Assembly (NCBI GenBank): GCA_026990385.1
Contig: JALXDL010000093.1
Span: forward strand, 1 to 13,873
Reading direction: 5' to 3'
Length of the DNA stretch: 13,873 nt
Origin: DRKI01 sp011051875
Lineage (GTDB): Bacteria > Desulfobacterota > Desulfobulbia > Desulfobulbales > Desulfobulbaceae
The position numbers were made by a program, and so were the translations under genes. Shown here piece by piece: positions 1 to 7,445 of the stretch (the first letter of the stretch is position 1; each line of letters opens with the position of its first letter). The notes under the pieces were generated by a model. That model was not told the origin of the DNA, ran no database searches, and saw nothing but the letters and a program-made list of their open reading frames with translations.

Positions 1-2
1 GC

Positions 3-317
3 AAGGTCCGGATGTCTCTGCGGGCCATGCCCGATGAACCGGCGCCCCGGCCGGGATTCGGGCCCCGTTTCGCCCGCGGCGTGTGGGAAGGAGACGGGCT
101 GCCGCCGGTCCGGCTGCCGGACGGCGCCATGCTTCCGGCCACGCGGCTGCGGCTGGACATCATGGAACTGGGCCGGGGCGGGATGGGCCCGTCCTGGGCC
201 GAGCGGACCCAGCGGCTGCTGGAACAATATGGTCCCTTTCGGCTGGCCTGGCTGGAGACCCTGGTCCGTCTCGCCGACTGGCTGGCCTCCGGGGCAGAAC
301 AGGAGGGCAGATCATGA
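3..317 (+). CDS. cas3: Cas3 helicase-nuclease of type I-G, C-terminal fragment (5' end outside window)
   Basis: The frame is open from base 3 without a start, so this is the last ~104 residues of a longer protein. The segment has the look of the C-terminal end of type I-U/I-G Cas3: an LRAMPDE stretch, then ARGVWEGD, LPDG and a GPSWAER helix, ending in LETLVRLADWLAS. That ending resembles the last helix of Cas3 HD nuclease domains (R-x-AD-x-x-AS), and in this subtype the HD domain lies C-terminal to the helicase. In the family, Cas3 is recruited to the crRNA-bound surveillance complex, unwinds target DNA with ATP and degrades it. The stop codon overlaps the csx17 start as ATGA (314-317), which suggests translational coupling. 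The helicase motifs and HD metal ligands are outside the window, so activity cannot be judged. Family assignment rests on the ending and on the gene order. Confidence 0.85.
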   Translation, partial: KVRMSLRAMPDEPAPRPGFGPRFARGVWEGDGLPPVRLPDGAMLPATRLRLDIMELGRGGMGPSWAERTQRLLEQYGPFRLAWLETLVRLADWLASGAEQEGRS

Positions 318-2425
318 TCCATGCGCATCATCTCTACGGTTGCACTCCCACGCCCCTGGCCAACGTTCTCAAGGCCCTGGGCGTCCTGCGCCTGGTCGCG
401 GAACAGGAGGACAGGGCGGCCACGGCCTGCTGGCAAAGTGAACGGTTCGTCCTGCGCACCATCCTGGACAGGGAGGAACTGGAGAATTTTTTTCTCGAAC
501 AATACCGCCCGTCACCCATCGTCGCGCCATGGAACGGAGGCAGCGGCTTCTATCCGGGGGACAACCAGCGGGCTCTCCAGAGGTTGGCCAAGGGGCGCAG
601 CGACCGGTTCTCCCTCTACCGGCAGGTCATCGGGTTATGCCGGACACTGGTGGCAGGACGTTCCCGCAGCCCGAAAAACGATGAAAAAGAAGAACTGCTC
701 CGGCAGGTGCGCGCCCTGTTGCCGGACCCGGCCCTGGCCTGGCTGGACGCGGCCGTGCTCCTGGGTGCGGACAAGAGCGGATACCCGCCCCTGCTCGGCA
801 CCGGCGGCAATGACGGCCGCCTGGATTTCACCAACAACTTCATGCAGCAGGTCGTGGAAGTCATCTCGCCGGAGGACGGCCGGCCCGGGGACCAGGCCCG
901 CACCTGGCTGCGGGCGGCCCTGGACGGCAGCCCTGCCTGCGGCCTGGTCAGGAAGGCGGTGGGACAGTTTGCGCCCGGCCGGGCCGGGGGACCCAACAGT
1001 ACCACCGGCTTTGAAGGCGGCTCCAGGATCAATCCCTGGGATTTCATCCTCATGCTGGAGGGCAGCCTGCTCTTTGCCGGCGCCGTCACCCGCCGCCTGG
1101 AGAGCAGCACCGGGGCTGCCCCGAGTTTTCCCTTCACCGTCAGGACCACGGGCAGCGGTATCGGCAGCGTCGCGCCCGGCGACGAAAAGCCGTCCCGGGC
1201 CGAGATCTGGATGCCCCTCTGGCACCATGACGCCACCCTGGCCGAGCTGCGGATGCTGTTCACCGAGGGCCGGCTCACCGTGGGCCGGCGGCCGGCGGCA
1301 GACGGCCTCGATGCGGTCCGGGCCGTGGGCTGCCTCGGGGTTGACCGGGGTATTGCCGGCTTTCAGCGCTTCGGCTTCCTCATGCGCGCGGGCAAAGCCT
1401 ACCTGGCCACACCGCTGGGCCGTTACCGGGCCAGCCGTTCGCCCGGGGTCGAGTTGATCGCGCAACTGGACCGTCAGCACTGGCTGGAGCGGCTGCGTCA
1501 ATTCGTCCGCACCGACAAGGCCCCGGCCGGGCTGCGGCAACTGGTCCGGCGCCTGGAAGACACCATCTTCGGCCTTGCCCGCGATGATTCAGCAGCAGCC
1601 ATCCAGGACCTGCTGATCCTCCTGGGCCGGATCCAGGCTGCTGTCGCAGCCGGTGCGGCCGCCCGCGAGCAGGTTTCGCCCATGCCCATGATCGGCCCGG
1701 AATGGGTCGAGGCGGCGGACGACGCCACGCCGGAGTTTCGGCTGGCCTGCGGCCTGGCAGGCCTGGAGAAGATACGGCCCTATGTCCTGCCCCTGCCCCC
1801 TGATGGCAGGGGCGGCTGGAAACCGGACAGTGTCCTGGCGGTCTGGAGCGGAGGCGATCCGGTGACCGGTCTGACGCGTATCCTGGAGCGTCGCCTGCTC
1901 GAGGCCCGGCGGGACGGGGAACCGCGGTCGCCCTTTGCCGGCCGTCCGGCGGCCGGGTGTGGCGATGTCATGCGGTTTCTGTACCGCCGCACCGACGACC
2001 ATCGGCTCGCGGCCCTGTTTGCGGGCCTGGTCAATGCGCGGCTGCCCGTTTTTCCGTCCTCCGGGCCCGGAGCCGGTGATCTGGCGGTGCCGGCGGCCTT
2101 CCGGGTCTTCAAACCCCTGTTCACGCAGGGCCCGCTCCTGCAACGGGCCGGCGTGGCGCCGGAGGCTGCGGATCCCGGCCGGATGGGGCCACTGGCCGAG
2201 ATCGTGCGCCTGCTCGTCTCCGGCAGCCGTTACCAGGCGGAACGGGCCCTGAACCTCGCCTGGCGCCAGTTGCGCAACGCCGGCCTCCGGCTGCCGCCGG
2301 GACCGCCCCCTGGTCTTGCCGCCCTGGATGGCTCCCGCCTGGCCGCGGCCCTGATGATTCCCCTGGACCGGGCCGATATCCGGCAGATCTGCGGGCCGTT
2401 CAAGGTCTCCGGCGACCGGCGCTGA
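314..2425 (+). CDS. csx17: Csx17 (Cas8g-like large subunit of the type I-G surveillance complex)
   Basis: This is a 703-residue protein starting at the ATG of the ATGA overlap with cas3. This start places the family-typical N-terminus HHLYGCTPTPLANVLKALGV at residues 5-24, followed by LRLVAEQED; Csx17 proteins begin this way. Further typical segments are AEIWMPLW near residue 296 and a GLDAVRAVGCLGVDRGIAGF region near 330-350, followed by a FGFLMRAGKAYLATPLGRY stretch. In type I-G systems Csx17 takes the place of Cas8, the large subunit expected to recognise the PAM and bind target DNA next to the Cas7 backbone. An upstream extension in the same frame exists, but it lies inside cas3 in another frame and has no family features, so I rejected it. 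No transmembrane segment or signal peptide is seen. The protein is cytoplasmic and acts with Csb1 and Csb2, encoded immediately downstream. Confidence 0.93.
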   Translation: MIHAHHLYGCTPTPLANVLKALGVLRLVAEQEDRAATACWQSERFVLRTILDREELENFFLEQYRPSPIVAPWNGGSGFYPGDNQRALQRLAKGRSDRFSLYRQVIGLCRTLVAGRSRSPKNDEKEELLRQVRALLPDPALAWLDAAVLLGADKSGYPPLLGTGGNDGRLDFTNNFMQQVVEVISPEDGRPGDQARTWLRAALDGSPACGLVRKAVGQFAPGRAGGPNSTTGFEGGSRINPWDFILMLEGSLLFAGAVTRRLESSTGAAPSFPFTVRTTGSGIGSVAPGDEKPSRAEIWMPLWHHDATLAELRMLFTEGRLTVGRRPAADGLDAVRAVGCLGVDRGIAGFQRFGFLMRAGKAYLATPLGRYRASRSPGVELIAQLDRQHWLERLRQFVRTDKAPAGLRQLVRRLEDTIFGLARDDSAAAIQDLLILLGRIQAAVAAGAAAREQVSPMPMIGPEWVEAADDATPEFRLACGLAGLEKIRPYVLPLPPDGRGGWKPDSVLAVWSGGDPVTGLTRILERRLLEARRDGEPRSPFAGRPAAGCGDVMRFLYRRTDDHRLAALFAGLVNARLPVFPSSGPGAGDLAVPAAFRVFKPLFTQGPLLQRAGVAPEAADPGRMGPLAEIVRLLVSGSRYQAERALNLAWRQLRNAGLRLPPGPPPGLAALDGSRLAAALMIPLDRADIRQICGPFKVSGDRR

Positions 2426-2472
2426 CGAGGCAACACCAGACAAGAACACAAGACACAACAAGGAGAAAGACC
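2426..2472 (+). promoter_or_regulatory. T-free csx17-cas7 spacer with strong ribosome binding site
   Basis: The 47 bases between the csx17 stop and the cas7 start contain no T at all and are rich in A and C. They end with an AAGGAGA Shine-Dalgarno sequence (2460-2466) six bases before the ATG. RNA of this composition folds poorly. All other junctions between cas genes here overlap or are at most 9 bases long. I infer that this spacer gives cas7 independent, efficient initiation, which suits a subunit present in many copies per complex. No sigma-70 promoter is visible in it. Confidence 0.55.
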
Positions 2473-3426
2473 ATGACTCTTGATTTTTCCGATCTTGCCA
2501 CTGCTCCCCGCCTGCTGCTCGAGGCAGACCTGGAGCCGATCCAGGGTACGCGTTTCCAGCCCACCGGTTTTCCCGACCTGGGAGCGGCCCGTTATGACGG
2601 GCCGGACGGCCGTTCCATGCTGCTGGTGGAATCGGCGCAGTCCATGGCCAACCGGCTCGAGGCGGTGTGCTGGGACACGGTCGCCGATGACTGGCGGCCA
2701 CCGCTCAAGGGGCTGCCGGTGATCCGGGTGGTCGACGAAGAGGGAAAGCCACTGACCAACTCCCTGCTCGAGGCGCACCGCATCAATTCGCCCTATATTC
2801 TCGAGGGCAAGGACAGGACGGTGCTGGACACGCTCAAGTCCGAACTGGCCGACATGGCGGAAGGGGCGGTGGACCTGCGCCGGCTCGCCCGGGTCCTCCT
2901 GCGGCTGGATACCAATGCGCTGGTGCACGGGGTCTTCCTGGCCAAGAAGGAACTGGCCGGCGGGCGGTTGCGCCTGCCGCGCATCCTGTCCGCCTTTATT
3001 GAGGCCGAAGACGCCAGGGTGGCACAGAGCGGCGGGGTGAAGAACGATCATGTCAATCCGTCAGGTGAGACGGCCAGGGGCTTTGGCAATGTTCCGTTTT
3101 CCCGGGACGAATACACGGCGTCGCGCATCACCGCCTACTTCAACATCGACCTGGCCCAGTTGCGCGGGCTTGGCCTTGGCGCCGGGGCAGAGGCCATGCT
3201 CCTGGCCCTGATGTGTTACAAGATCCGGGCGTTTCTCGAAGAAGGATTGCGGCTGCGGACTGCCTGCGATCTCGGTCTGCGCGAGCTGCGGGTGACCAGA
3301 CCCCGTGGCTTCACTCTGCCGGAACAGGATATCCTGGCAAACGAGTTGCCCCGCTTGATCCGGGAGGTCGCGGACCAGGGGCTGTTCGCCGATCCGCCGG
3401 CAACCGAAGTCACCTGGAGGAAGTGA
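2473..3426 (+). CDS. csb1: Csb1/GSU0053-family Cas7 backbone subunit (type I-G)
   Basis: This is a 317-residue protein with features typical of the Csb1 (GSU0053) family of RAMP-type Cas7 proteins: RFQPTGFPDLGAARYDG (residues 27-43), SMLLVESAQSMANRLE (48-63), LTNSLLEAHRINSPYI (94-109) and a central RLPRILSAFIEA segment (167-178). Cas7 subunits polymerise along the crRNA spacer and form the helical backbone of the surveillance complex. Length is normal for the family. A strong AAGGAGA ribosome binding site six bases before the ATG fixes the start. The next gene begins one base after the stop, and its Shine-Dalgarno GGAGG lies within the last codons of this gene (3416-3420). I saw no frameshift or truncation. 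Confidence 0.93.
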   Translation: MTLDFSDLATAPRLLLEADLEPIQGTRFQPTGFPDLGAARYDGPDGRSMLLVESAQSMANRLEAVCWDTVADDWRPPLKGLPVIRVVDEEGKPLTNSLLEAHRINSPYILEGKDRTVLDTLKSELADMAEGAVDLRRLARVLLRLDTNALVHGVFLAKKELAGGRLRLPRILSAFIEAEDARVAQSGGVKNDHVNPSGETARGFGNVPFSRDEYTASRITAYFNIDLAQLRGLGLGAGAEAMLLALMCYKIRAFLEEGLRLRTACDLGLRELRVTRPRGFTLPEQDILANELPRLIREVADQGLFADPPATEVTWRK

Positions 3427-3427
3427 T

Positions 3428-4942
3428 ATGCTGGCCATAGGCTTTCGTTTCATTGCCGGCCGCTACCATGCAACGCCCTGGGGACGCCATGTCAACGAGG
3501 CAGCCGTGGAATGGCCGCCATCTCCCTGGCGCATCGTCCGTGCCCTGGCCGCCACCTGGAATCGCAAGCTCGACCGGGAGCGTCTCCGGCCGGAGGTGCT
3601 TGAATCACTCCTGGCCGCCCTGGCCGGCGCGCCGCCCGTCTACCGGCTCATCCGGGGCGTTCATGCCCATGTCCGGCATTACATGCCCATCCGCAAGGGG
3701 AAAAAGGAGACAAACACCCTGGTCTTTGACGCCTTTGTCCGGGTGTCCCGCGAGGATGAGCTGGTGGTCTGCTGGCCGGATGTTGCACTGAACGAGGACG
3801 AGACCGGGCTCCTGGATGAGCTGCTCGGCGCGCTTTCCTTTCTGGGCCGGGCAGAGAGCTGGGTCGAGGCCCGGCGGCTGGAGCAGTGGCAGGGAACACC
3901 GGACTGTGTACCGGGAGGCAAGGCCATTGATCCGGTGAGCGGTGACCCCGGTGATGTGGTGAGCGTGCTCTGTCCCCTGCCGCCCGGAGAGTATGCCGGG
4001 CTGCGGGCCGGTTTTCTTGCCGCCGGCCACGGGAGGAAGAAAAAAACAGCCGCCACCTTGCCGGAGTCGTGGCTCGATGCCGTCAGCCTGGAGAGCAGCG
4101 CCCTGCAGGCAGCGGGATGGAACCAGCCACCGGCCGCCAGGCAGGTGCTCTACCGTCGGCCCGCGGACAGCCTCAGCCCGGCGCGACCAGCTGTGAAGCG
4201 GTATTCCCCGCCCGGTGCGGAGCCGGTCACGACTGTGCGCTTTGTCCTCTATGGCCGGCCTCTGCCACGCATGGAGGATGCTGTCCGGATCGGTGAACTG
4301 GCCCGGGCAGCCTGTATGCGCATTGCCCAGAAGCGGCTGGGCCGGGTTCCGTCGTCGCTCTCCGGCCATGGTGGCCGGGGTGCCGGTTGCCACGGCCATG
4401 CCTTTTTCCTTCCCGAGGCCGATGATCGGGGGCGAATCCGGCACCTGCTCGTGCACGTGCCGGCCGGGATCGGCCCGGACGAGGCGGCAGCCGTCCAGGA
4501 ACTGAGCCGGCTGTATGACGGCAGGGGTGGTGAATGGGAACTGCTCTGTGAAGGAAGCGGCCCCGTGGCCGGATTTTCTCCCGTGTCGGCCTGCCTGGCC
4601 AGGGGCCCGGCCTGGCGCAGTATCACGCCGTACCTGCGGCCGTGGCATGCAAAGAAACGGTTTGGCACCGTGGAACAGGTCAGGCGGGAGTGCCTGTTGC
4701 GCGGCCTGCCGGAGCCGGCCAGGGTCACCGAGCTGTCGGAAATACCACTCGGCGGACGGCCATGCCGGGCCGTGCATTTCCGTCGTTTCCGGAAGAAAAG
4801 GGGACTGGTCCAGCCCGACACCAGGGGCACGCTGCTCCGGATCGAGTTTGCCGGGCCCGTGCAGGGGCCGCTGGCCCTGGGATTCGGGTGCCATTTCGGA
4901 CTGGGCCTCTTTGTCTCCCAGGACCGGCAACAGGAGCGGTAA
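3428..4942 (+). CDS. csb2: Csb2 (GSU0054-family Cas5-Cas6-like fusion, type I-G)
   Basis: This is a 504-residue protein that opens with the Csb2 signature: FRFIAGRYHATPWGRHVNEA (residues 7-26) followed by VEWPPSPWRIVRALAA. It ends with a glycine-rich RAMP loop, GPLALGFGCHFGLGLF (about 480-495). In type I-G this protein is understood to combine a Cas5-like N-terminal part, which caps the 5' handle end of the crRNA, with a Cas6-like C-terminal part, which would cut the repeat transcript. No separate cas5 or cas6 gene is present, which fits. The strong 8-bp hairpin in the CRISPR repeat would be its substrate. The ATG sits one base after the cas7 stop with GGAGG upstream, so expression is probably coupled. 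I cannot assign the catalytic residues from sequence alone. Confidence 0.92.
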   Translation: MLAIGFRFIAGRYHATPWGRHVNEAAVEWPPSPWRIVRALAATWNRKLDRERLRPEVLESLLAALAGAPPVYRLIRGVHAHVRHYMPIRKGKKETNTLVFDAFVRVSREDELVVCWPDVALNEDETGLLDELLGALSFLGRAESWVEARRLEQWQGTPDCVPGGKAIDPVSGDPGDVVSVLCPLPPGEYAGLRAGFLAAGHGRKKKTAATLPESWLDAVSLESSALQAAGWNQPPAARQVLYRRPADSLSPARPAVKRYSPPGAEPVTTVRFVLYGRPLPRMEDAVRIGELARAACMRIAQKRLGRVPSSLSGHGGRGAGCHGHAFFLPEADDRGRIRHLLVHVPAGIGPDEAAAVQELSRLYDGRGGEWELLCEGSGPVAGFSPVSACLARGPAWRSITPYLRPWHAKKRFGTVEQVRRECLLRGLPEPARVTELSEIPLGGRPCRAVHFRRFRKKRGLVQPDTRGTLLRIEFAGPVQGPLALGFGCHFGLGLFVSQDRQQER

Positions 4943-4945
4943 GAG

Positions 4946-5260
4946 ATGGCAGAAGAGCGCAAGACGGCAACCCGCCATCACTCTCCCGCAGGGCAGGGCA
5001 TGCCGCCCCGGGAGAAGGCTGCGGACAGGCAGGGGATGTTTTCGCACGATCTGACCACCTGCGAGGTCTGCGGAGGCCGGGTCTCCCGCCTGGCCGACGC
5101 ATGTCCCCATTGCGGTGACCCTGGTGTGCGGGGCAATGTTGCCGATTCGATGGCCGGCTGTGTGGCCGGGATAGGCCGGGGAATCGTTGCCCTGATATTC
5201 CTGTATGCTCTGCTTTCGGTAGGAGTGTCCGCCCTGCTGAAATCGTGCGGCCTGTACTGA
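4946..5260 (+). CDS. Small zinc-ribbon protein with C-terminal membrane helix, inside cas operon
   Basis: I do not recognise this 104-residue protein as a named Cas family. Residues 1-35 are polar, charged and probably disordered. Residues 39-56 form a clear four-cysteine zinc ribbon, CxxC-x10-CxxC (C39, C42, C53, C56), with the second pair as CPHC. Residues about 78-98 are hydrophobic (GRGIVALIFLYALLSVGVSALL) and predict one membrane helix, leaving a five-residue tail; the ribbon and N-terminus would then probably be cytoplasmic. It starts three bases after the csb2 stop with AGGAG upstream. Its stop is nine bases before the cas4-cas1 GTG start, so it is a genuine operon member. A shorter start at M31 is possible. 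By position it could tether or regulate adaptation or interference proteins at the membrane, but that is inference; it could also be a passenger. Confidence 0.8.
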   Translation: MAEERKTATRHHSPAGQGMPPREKAADRQGMFSHDLTTCEVCGGRVSRLADACPHCGDPGVRGNVADSMAGCVAGIGRGIVALIFLYALLSVGVSALLKSCGLY

Positions 5261-5269
5261 GGAGATCCC

Positions 5270-6934
5270 GTGAACCAGGAAGAGCTGATCCCGGTCCGCA
5301 TGGTCAACGAGTATGTCTACTGTCCCAGGCTGGCCTACCTGGAGTGGGTCCAGTCCGAGTGGGCCGAGTCGGCGGACACCGTGGACGGCCGCTTCGTGCA
5401 TCGCCGCGTGGACCGCGCCCGGGGAGCAATGCCCGAAGCCCGGGACCTGGATACGGACGATGCGCTGCAGGCCAGGTCCGTGTTGCTCTCGTCGCGGAAA
5501 CTGGGCGTGGTGGCCAGGTTTGATCTCATCGAGGGAGAAGACGGCCGCGTGGTGCCGGTGGACTACAAGCGGGGCAAACGTCCGCACGTGGCCCGGCGGG
5601 CCTATGACCCGGAGCGGGTCCAGTTGTGCCTGCAGGGGCTGATCCTGCGGGAACACGGTTACGTGTGCAGCGAGGGGATTCTCTATTTCGCCGCCAGCAG
5701 GGAGCGGGTCAGGGTGGCCTTTGACGAGGAACTGGTGGCCCTTGCCCGCGCCTCTGTGCAGGCGGTTCGGGAGATGGCCGCCGCCGGTGTCCTGCCCGAA
5801 CCCCTGGAGGACAGTCCCAAGTGCCCCCGCTGCTCCCTGGTGGGGATCTGCCTGCCCGACGAGGTCTGTTTCCTGAGATCGCGAAAAGATCCACCCCGGC
5901 CCCTGGCCGTGGCCCCGGACGATGCCCTGCCGGTCTATGTCCAGGCGTACCGTGGCAAGGTGGCGAAAAAGAACGATGAACTGGTCATCACCACGGGCGA
6001 CGACGGGACAGAGACCAGGGCCCGGCTGCGGGATACCTCGCAGCTGGCTCTCCTGGGCAATGTCTACCTGACCACGCCTTGCCTGCACGAGTTGCTGCGG
6101 CGGCAGATCCCGGTCTGCTGGTACAGCTACGGTGGCTGGTTTTTGGGATATTCCTGTACCATGGGGCATAAGAACGTCGAGCTGCGCACGGCCCAGTACC
6201 GGGCGAGTTTTGACGAGCGCAGATGCCTTGACCTGGCACGGACCTTTGTCCGGGCCAAGATCCACAATTGCCGGACCCTGCTCCGCCGTAACTGGCGGGG
6301 AGAGGAGAAGCCGCGGGAGGTGCTCATCGGGTTGCAGGAGGATAGGCGCCGTGCCGGGCGGGCCCGGAATATCCAAGAGCTCCTGGGTGTCGAGGGGGCA
6401 GCCGCGGCCCGGTATTTTGCCGCTTTTGCCGGCATGCTCAGGGAGGATGACGGGATGGGCCGTGGCTTCGATTTCCGGGGCCGTAACCGCAGACCGCCTA
6501 CGGACCCGGTCAACGCTCTGCTCTCCTTCGGCTATGCCATGCTGGTGCGGACCTGGAGCGTAACCCTTGCCTGCGTGGGCCTGGATCCTTACCGGGGGTT
6601 TTATCACCAGCCCCGCTACGGCCGTCCCGCCCTCGCCCTGGACATGATGGAGTCCTTCCGGCCGCTGGTGGTCGATTCCTGCGTGGTCAGGGTCATCAAT
6701 AACGGAGAGATACGGCCGGAGGATTTTCTTGTTCGGGCCACCGGGGTGGCGCTCAAGGACGGGGCGAGAAGGAAGTTTATCGCCGCCTTTGAACGGCGGC
6801 TCAGCGTGGAGATCACCCACCCGGTCTTTTCCTACCGCGTTTCCTGCCGCCGCGTCCTGGAGCTGCAGGCCAGGCTCCTTGGCCGGCATCTTCTTGGCGA
6901 GATCCCGGACTACCCGGACCTGACGACCAGATGA
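5270..6934 (+). CDS. cas4-cas1: Cas4-Cas1 fusion (type I-G spacer acquisition)
   Basis: This is a 554-residue fusion starting at GTG, with a GAGGAGA ribosome binding site just upstream. Residues 1 to about 200 are Cas4, a RecB-like nuclease with an iron-sulfur cluster. It has C18 in EYVYCPRLAYLEW, D85 in RFDLIEG, D98 and K100 in PVDYKRGK, Q118 in the following helix, and the C-terminal cysteines C185, C188 and C194. Residues about 218-554 are Cas1 integrase, with predicted metal ligands E375 (LLGVEGAAAARYF), H446 (GFYHQPRYG) and D458/E461 (ALDMMESFRP). All key residues appear intact. In the family, Cas1 with Cas2 inserts prespacers at the leader end, while Cas4 trims them and selects for the PAM; the fusion is known from type I-G loci such as Geobacter. 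Its stop overlaps the cas2 start as ATGA. Confidence 0.96.
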   Translation: MNQEELIPVRMVNEYVYCPRLAYLEWVQSEWAESADTVDGRFVHRRVDRARGAMPEARDLDTDDALQARSVLLSSRKLGVVARFDLIEGEDGRVVPVDYKRGKRPHVARRAYDPERVQLCLQGLILREHGYVCSEGILYFAASRERVRVAFDEELVALARASVQAVREMAAAGVLPEPLEDSPKCPRCSLVGICLPDEVCFLRSRKDPPRPLAVAPDDALPVYVQAYRGKVAKKNDELVITTGDDGTETRARLRDTSQLALLGNVYLTTPCLHELLRRQIPVCWYSYGGWFLGYSCTMGHKNVELRTAQYRASFDERRCLDLARTFVRAKIHNCRTLLRRNWRGEEKPREVLIGLQEDRRRAGRARNIQELLGVEGAAAARYFAAFAGMLREDDGMGRGFDFRGRNRRPPTDPVNALLSFGYAMLVRTWSVTLACVGLDPYRGFYHQPRYGRPALALDMMESFRPLVVDSCVVRVINNGEIRPEDFLVRATGVALKDGARRKFIAAFERRLSVEITHPVFSYRVSCRRVLELQARLLGRHLLGEIPDYPDLTTR

Positions 6935-7230
6935 GCCGCGGAGAACACCTCTATATCATCGCCTATGACATCGCTGACCAGAAGCGATGGCGGCGGGTGT
7001 ACAAGACCCTCAGGGGGTATGGTTCCTGGGTGCAGCTCTCTGTTTTCCAGTTGCGCCTCAGCGACCGCCGGCACAGGGAACTCATGGGAAGCCTGGACGA
7101 GATCATTAACCACCAGGAAGACCATATTCTCTGCTTTGATCTTGGACCTGCAGATGGTAAAAAGGAACCACGGGTCACCAGCCTGGGAAGATCGTTCAGC
7201 TTCCTGGAGCGTGGCGCCGTCATCGTGTGA
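6931..7230 (+). CDS. cas2: Cas2 (spacer acquisition)
   Basis: This 99-residue protein has the Cas2 ferredoxin-like fold signature: a first strand HLYIIAYDI ending at D13, then KRWRRVYKTLRGYGSWVQLSVFQLRL, where the G-x-x-VQ-x-SVF segment is characteristic. A strand around DHILCFDLG (residues 64-72) follows. Cas2 dimers bridge two Cas1 dimers in the integration complex. The ATG overlaps the Cas4-Cas1 stop, so the two are probably made in coupled fashion. It is the last gene before the CRISPR leader. Length is normal and I see no damage. Confidence 0.95.
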   Translation: MSRGEHLYIIAYDIADQKRWRRVYKTLRGYGSWVQLSVFQLRLSDRRHRELMGSLDEIINHQEDHILCFDLGPADGKKEPRVTSLGRSFSFLERGAVIV

Positions 7231-7257
7231 AGGCAATGAACCATTGTGCCGAAATGG

Positions 7258-7300
7258 TGCGAGCGCTGCAGTGGCGCCAGGTATACCGGCACCGCTCGCA
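7258..7300 (+). terminator. Inverted repeat with T-rich tail after cas2: possible operon terminator or leader hairpin
   Basis: TGCGAGCG (7258-7265) and CGCTCGCA (7293-7300) are perfect 8-bp arms around 27 bases. The loop contains two further palindromes, TGGCGCCA (7272-7279) and GGTATACC (7280-7287). A T-rich run (GTTGTTTTGTT, 7301-7311) follows directly, as in a factor-independent terminator for the cas operon. The loop is long for a classical terminator, so a protein-binding dyad in the leader is an alternative. Confidence 0.4.
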
Positions 7301-7306
7301 GTTGTT

Positions 7307-7334
7307 TTGTTCTTTGAAAATTGAAGAGTTATAT
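7307..7334 (+). promoter_or_regulatory. Candidate CRISPR array promoter
   Basis: TTGTTC (7307-7312) and TTATAT (7329-7334) are separated by 16 bases, in the most A/T-rich part of the leader and about 110 bases before the first repeat. Matches to the sigma-70 consensus are partial, so this is a position-based guess. The main alternative reading shifts the -10 to TATATG, one base downstream. Confidence 0.3.
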
Positions 7335-7445
7335 GGTAGTGTCAAAACACGCGCTCAAACAGGAGGGCACCCACCCGGCCTGAAAACCGCAGTCATCGCA
7401 AATCGACCCGCAAACCACCAACCATTGCGGGGTTGGAAAGAGGCT

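Larger units (their letters stand above)
7231..7445 (+). promoter_or_regulatory. CRISPR leader
   Basis: This is the 215-base non-coding stretch between cas2 and the first repeat. The array's degenerate repeat is at the far end, so this is the leader side, where transcription starts and new spacers enter. It holds an A/T-rich core at 7301-7345 within GC-rich flanks, plus a cluster of palindromes (see the hairpin at 7258-7300). A weak sigma-70-like pair can be read at 7307-7312 (TTGTTC) and 7329-7334 (TTATAT), 16 bases apart. No integration host factor site could be assigned with confidence. Confidence 0.7.

Noticed and set aside
83..313. N-terminal extension of csx17
   Set aside because: The upstream 77 codons lie within the cas3 reading frame region in another frame. 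The family N-terminus begins at the ATG at 314, which overlaps the cas3 stop.
3605..6889. A 1094-codon open frame on the - strand
   Set aside because: It runs antisense to csb2, the zinc-ribbon gene and cas4-cas1, all well supported on the + strand. It is proline-, glycine- and histidine-rich without any domain and reflects high GC content.
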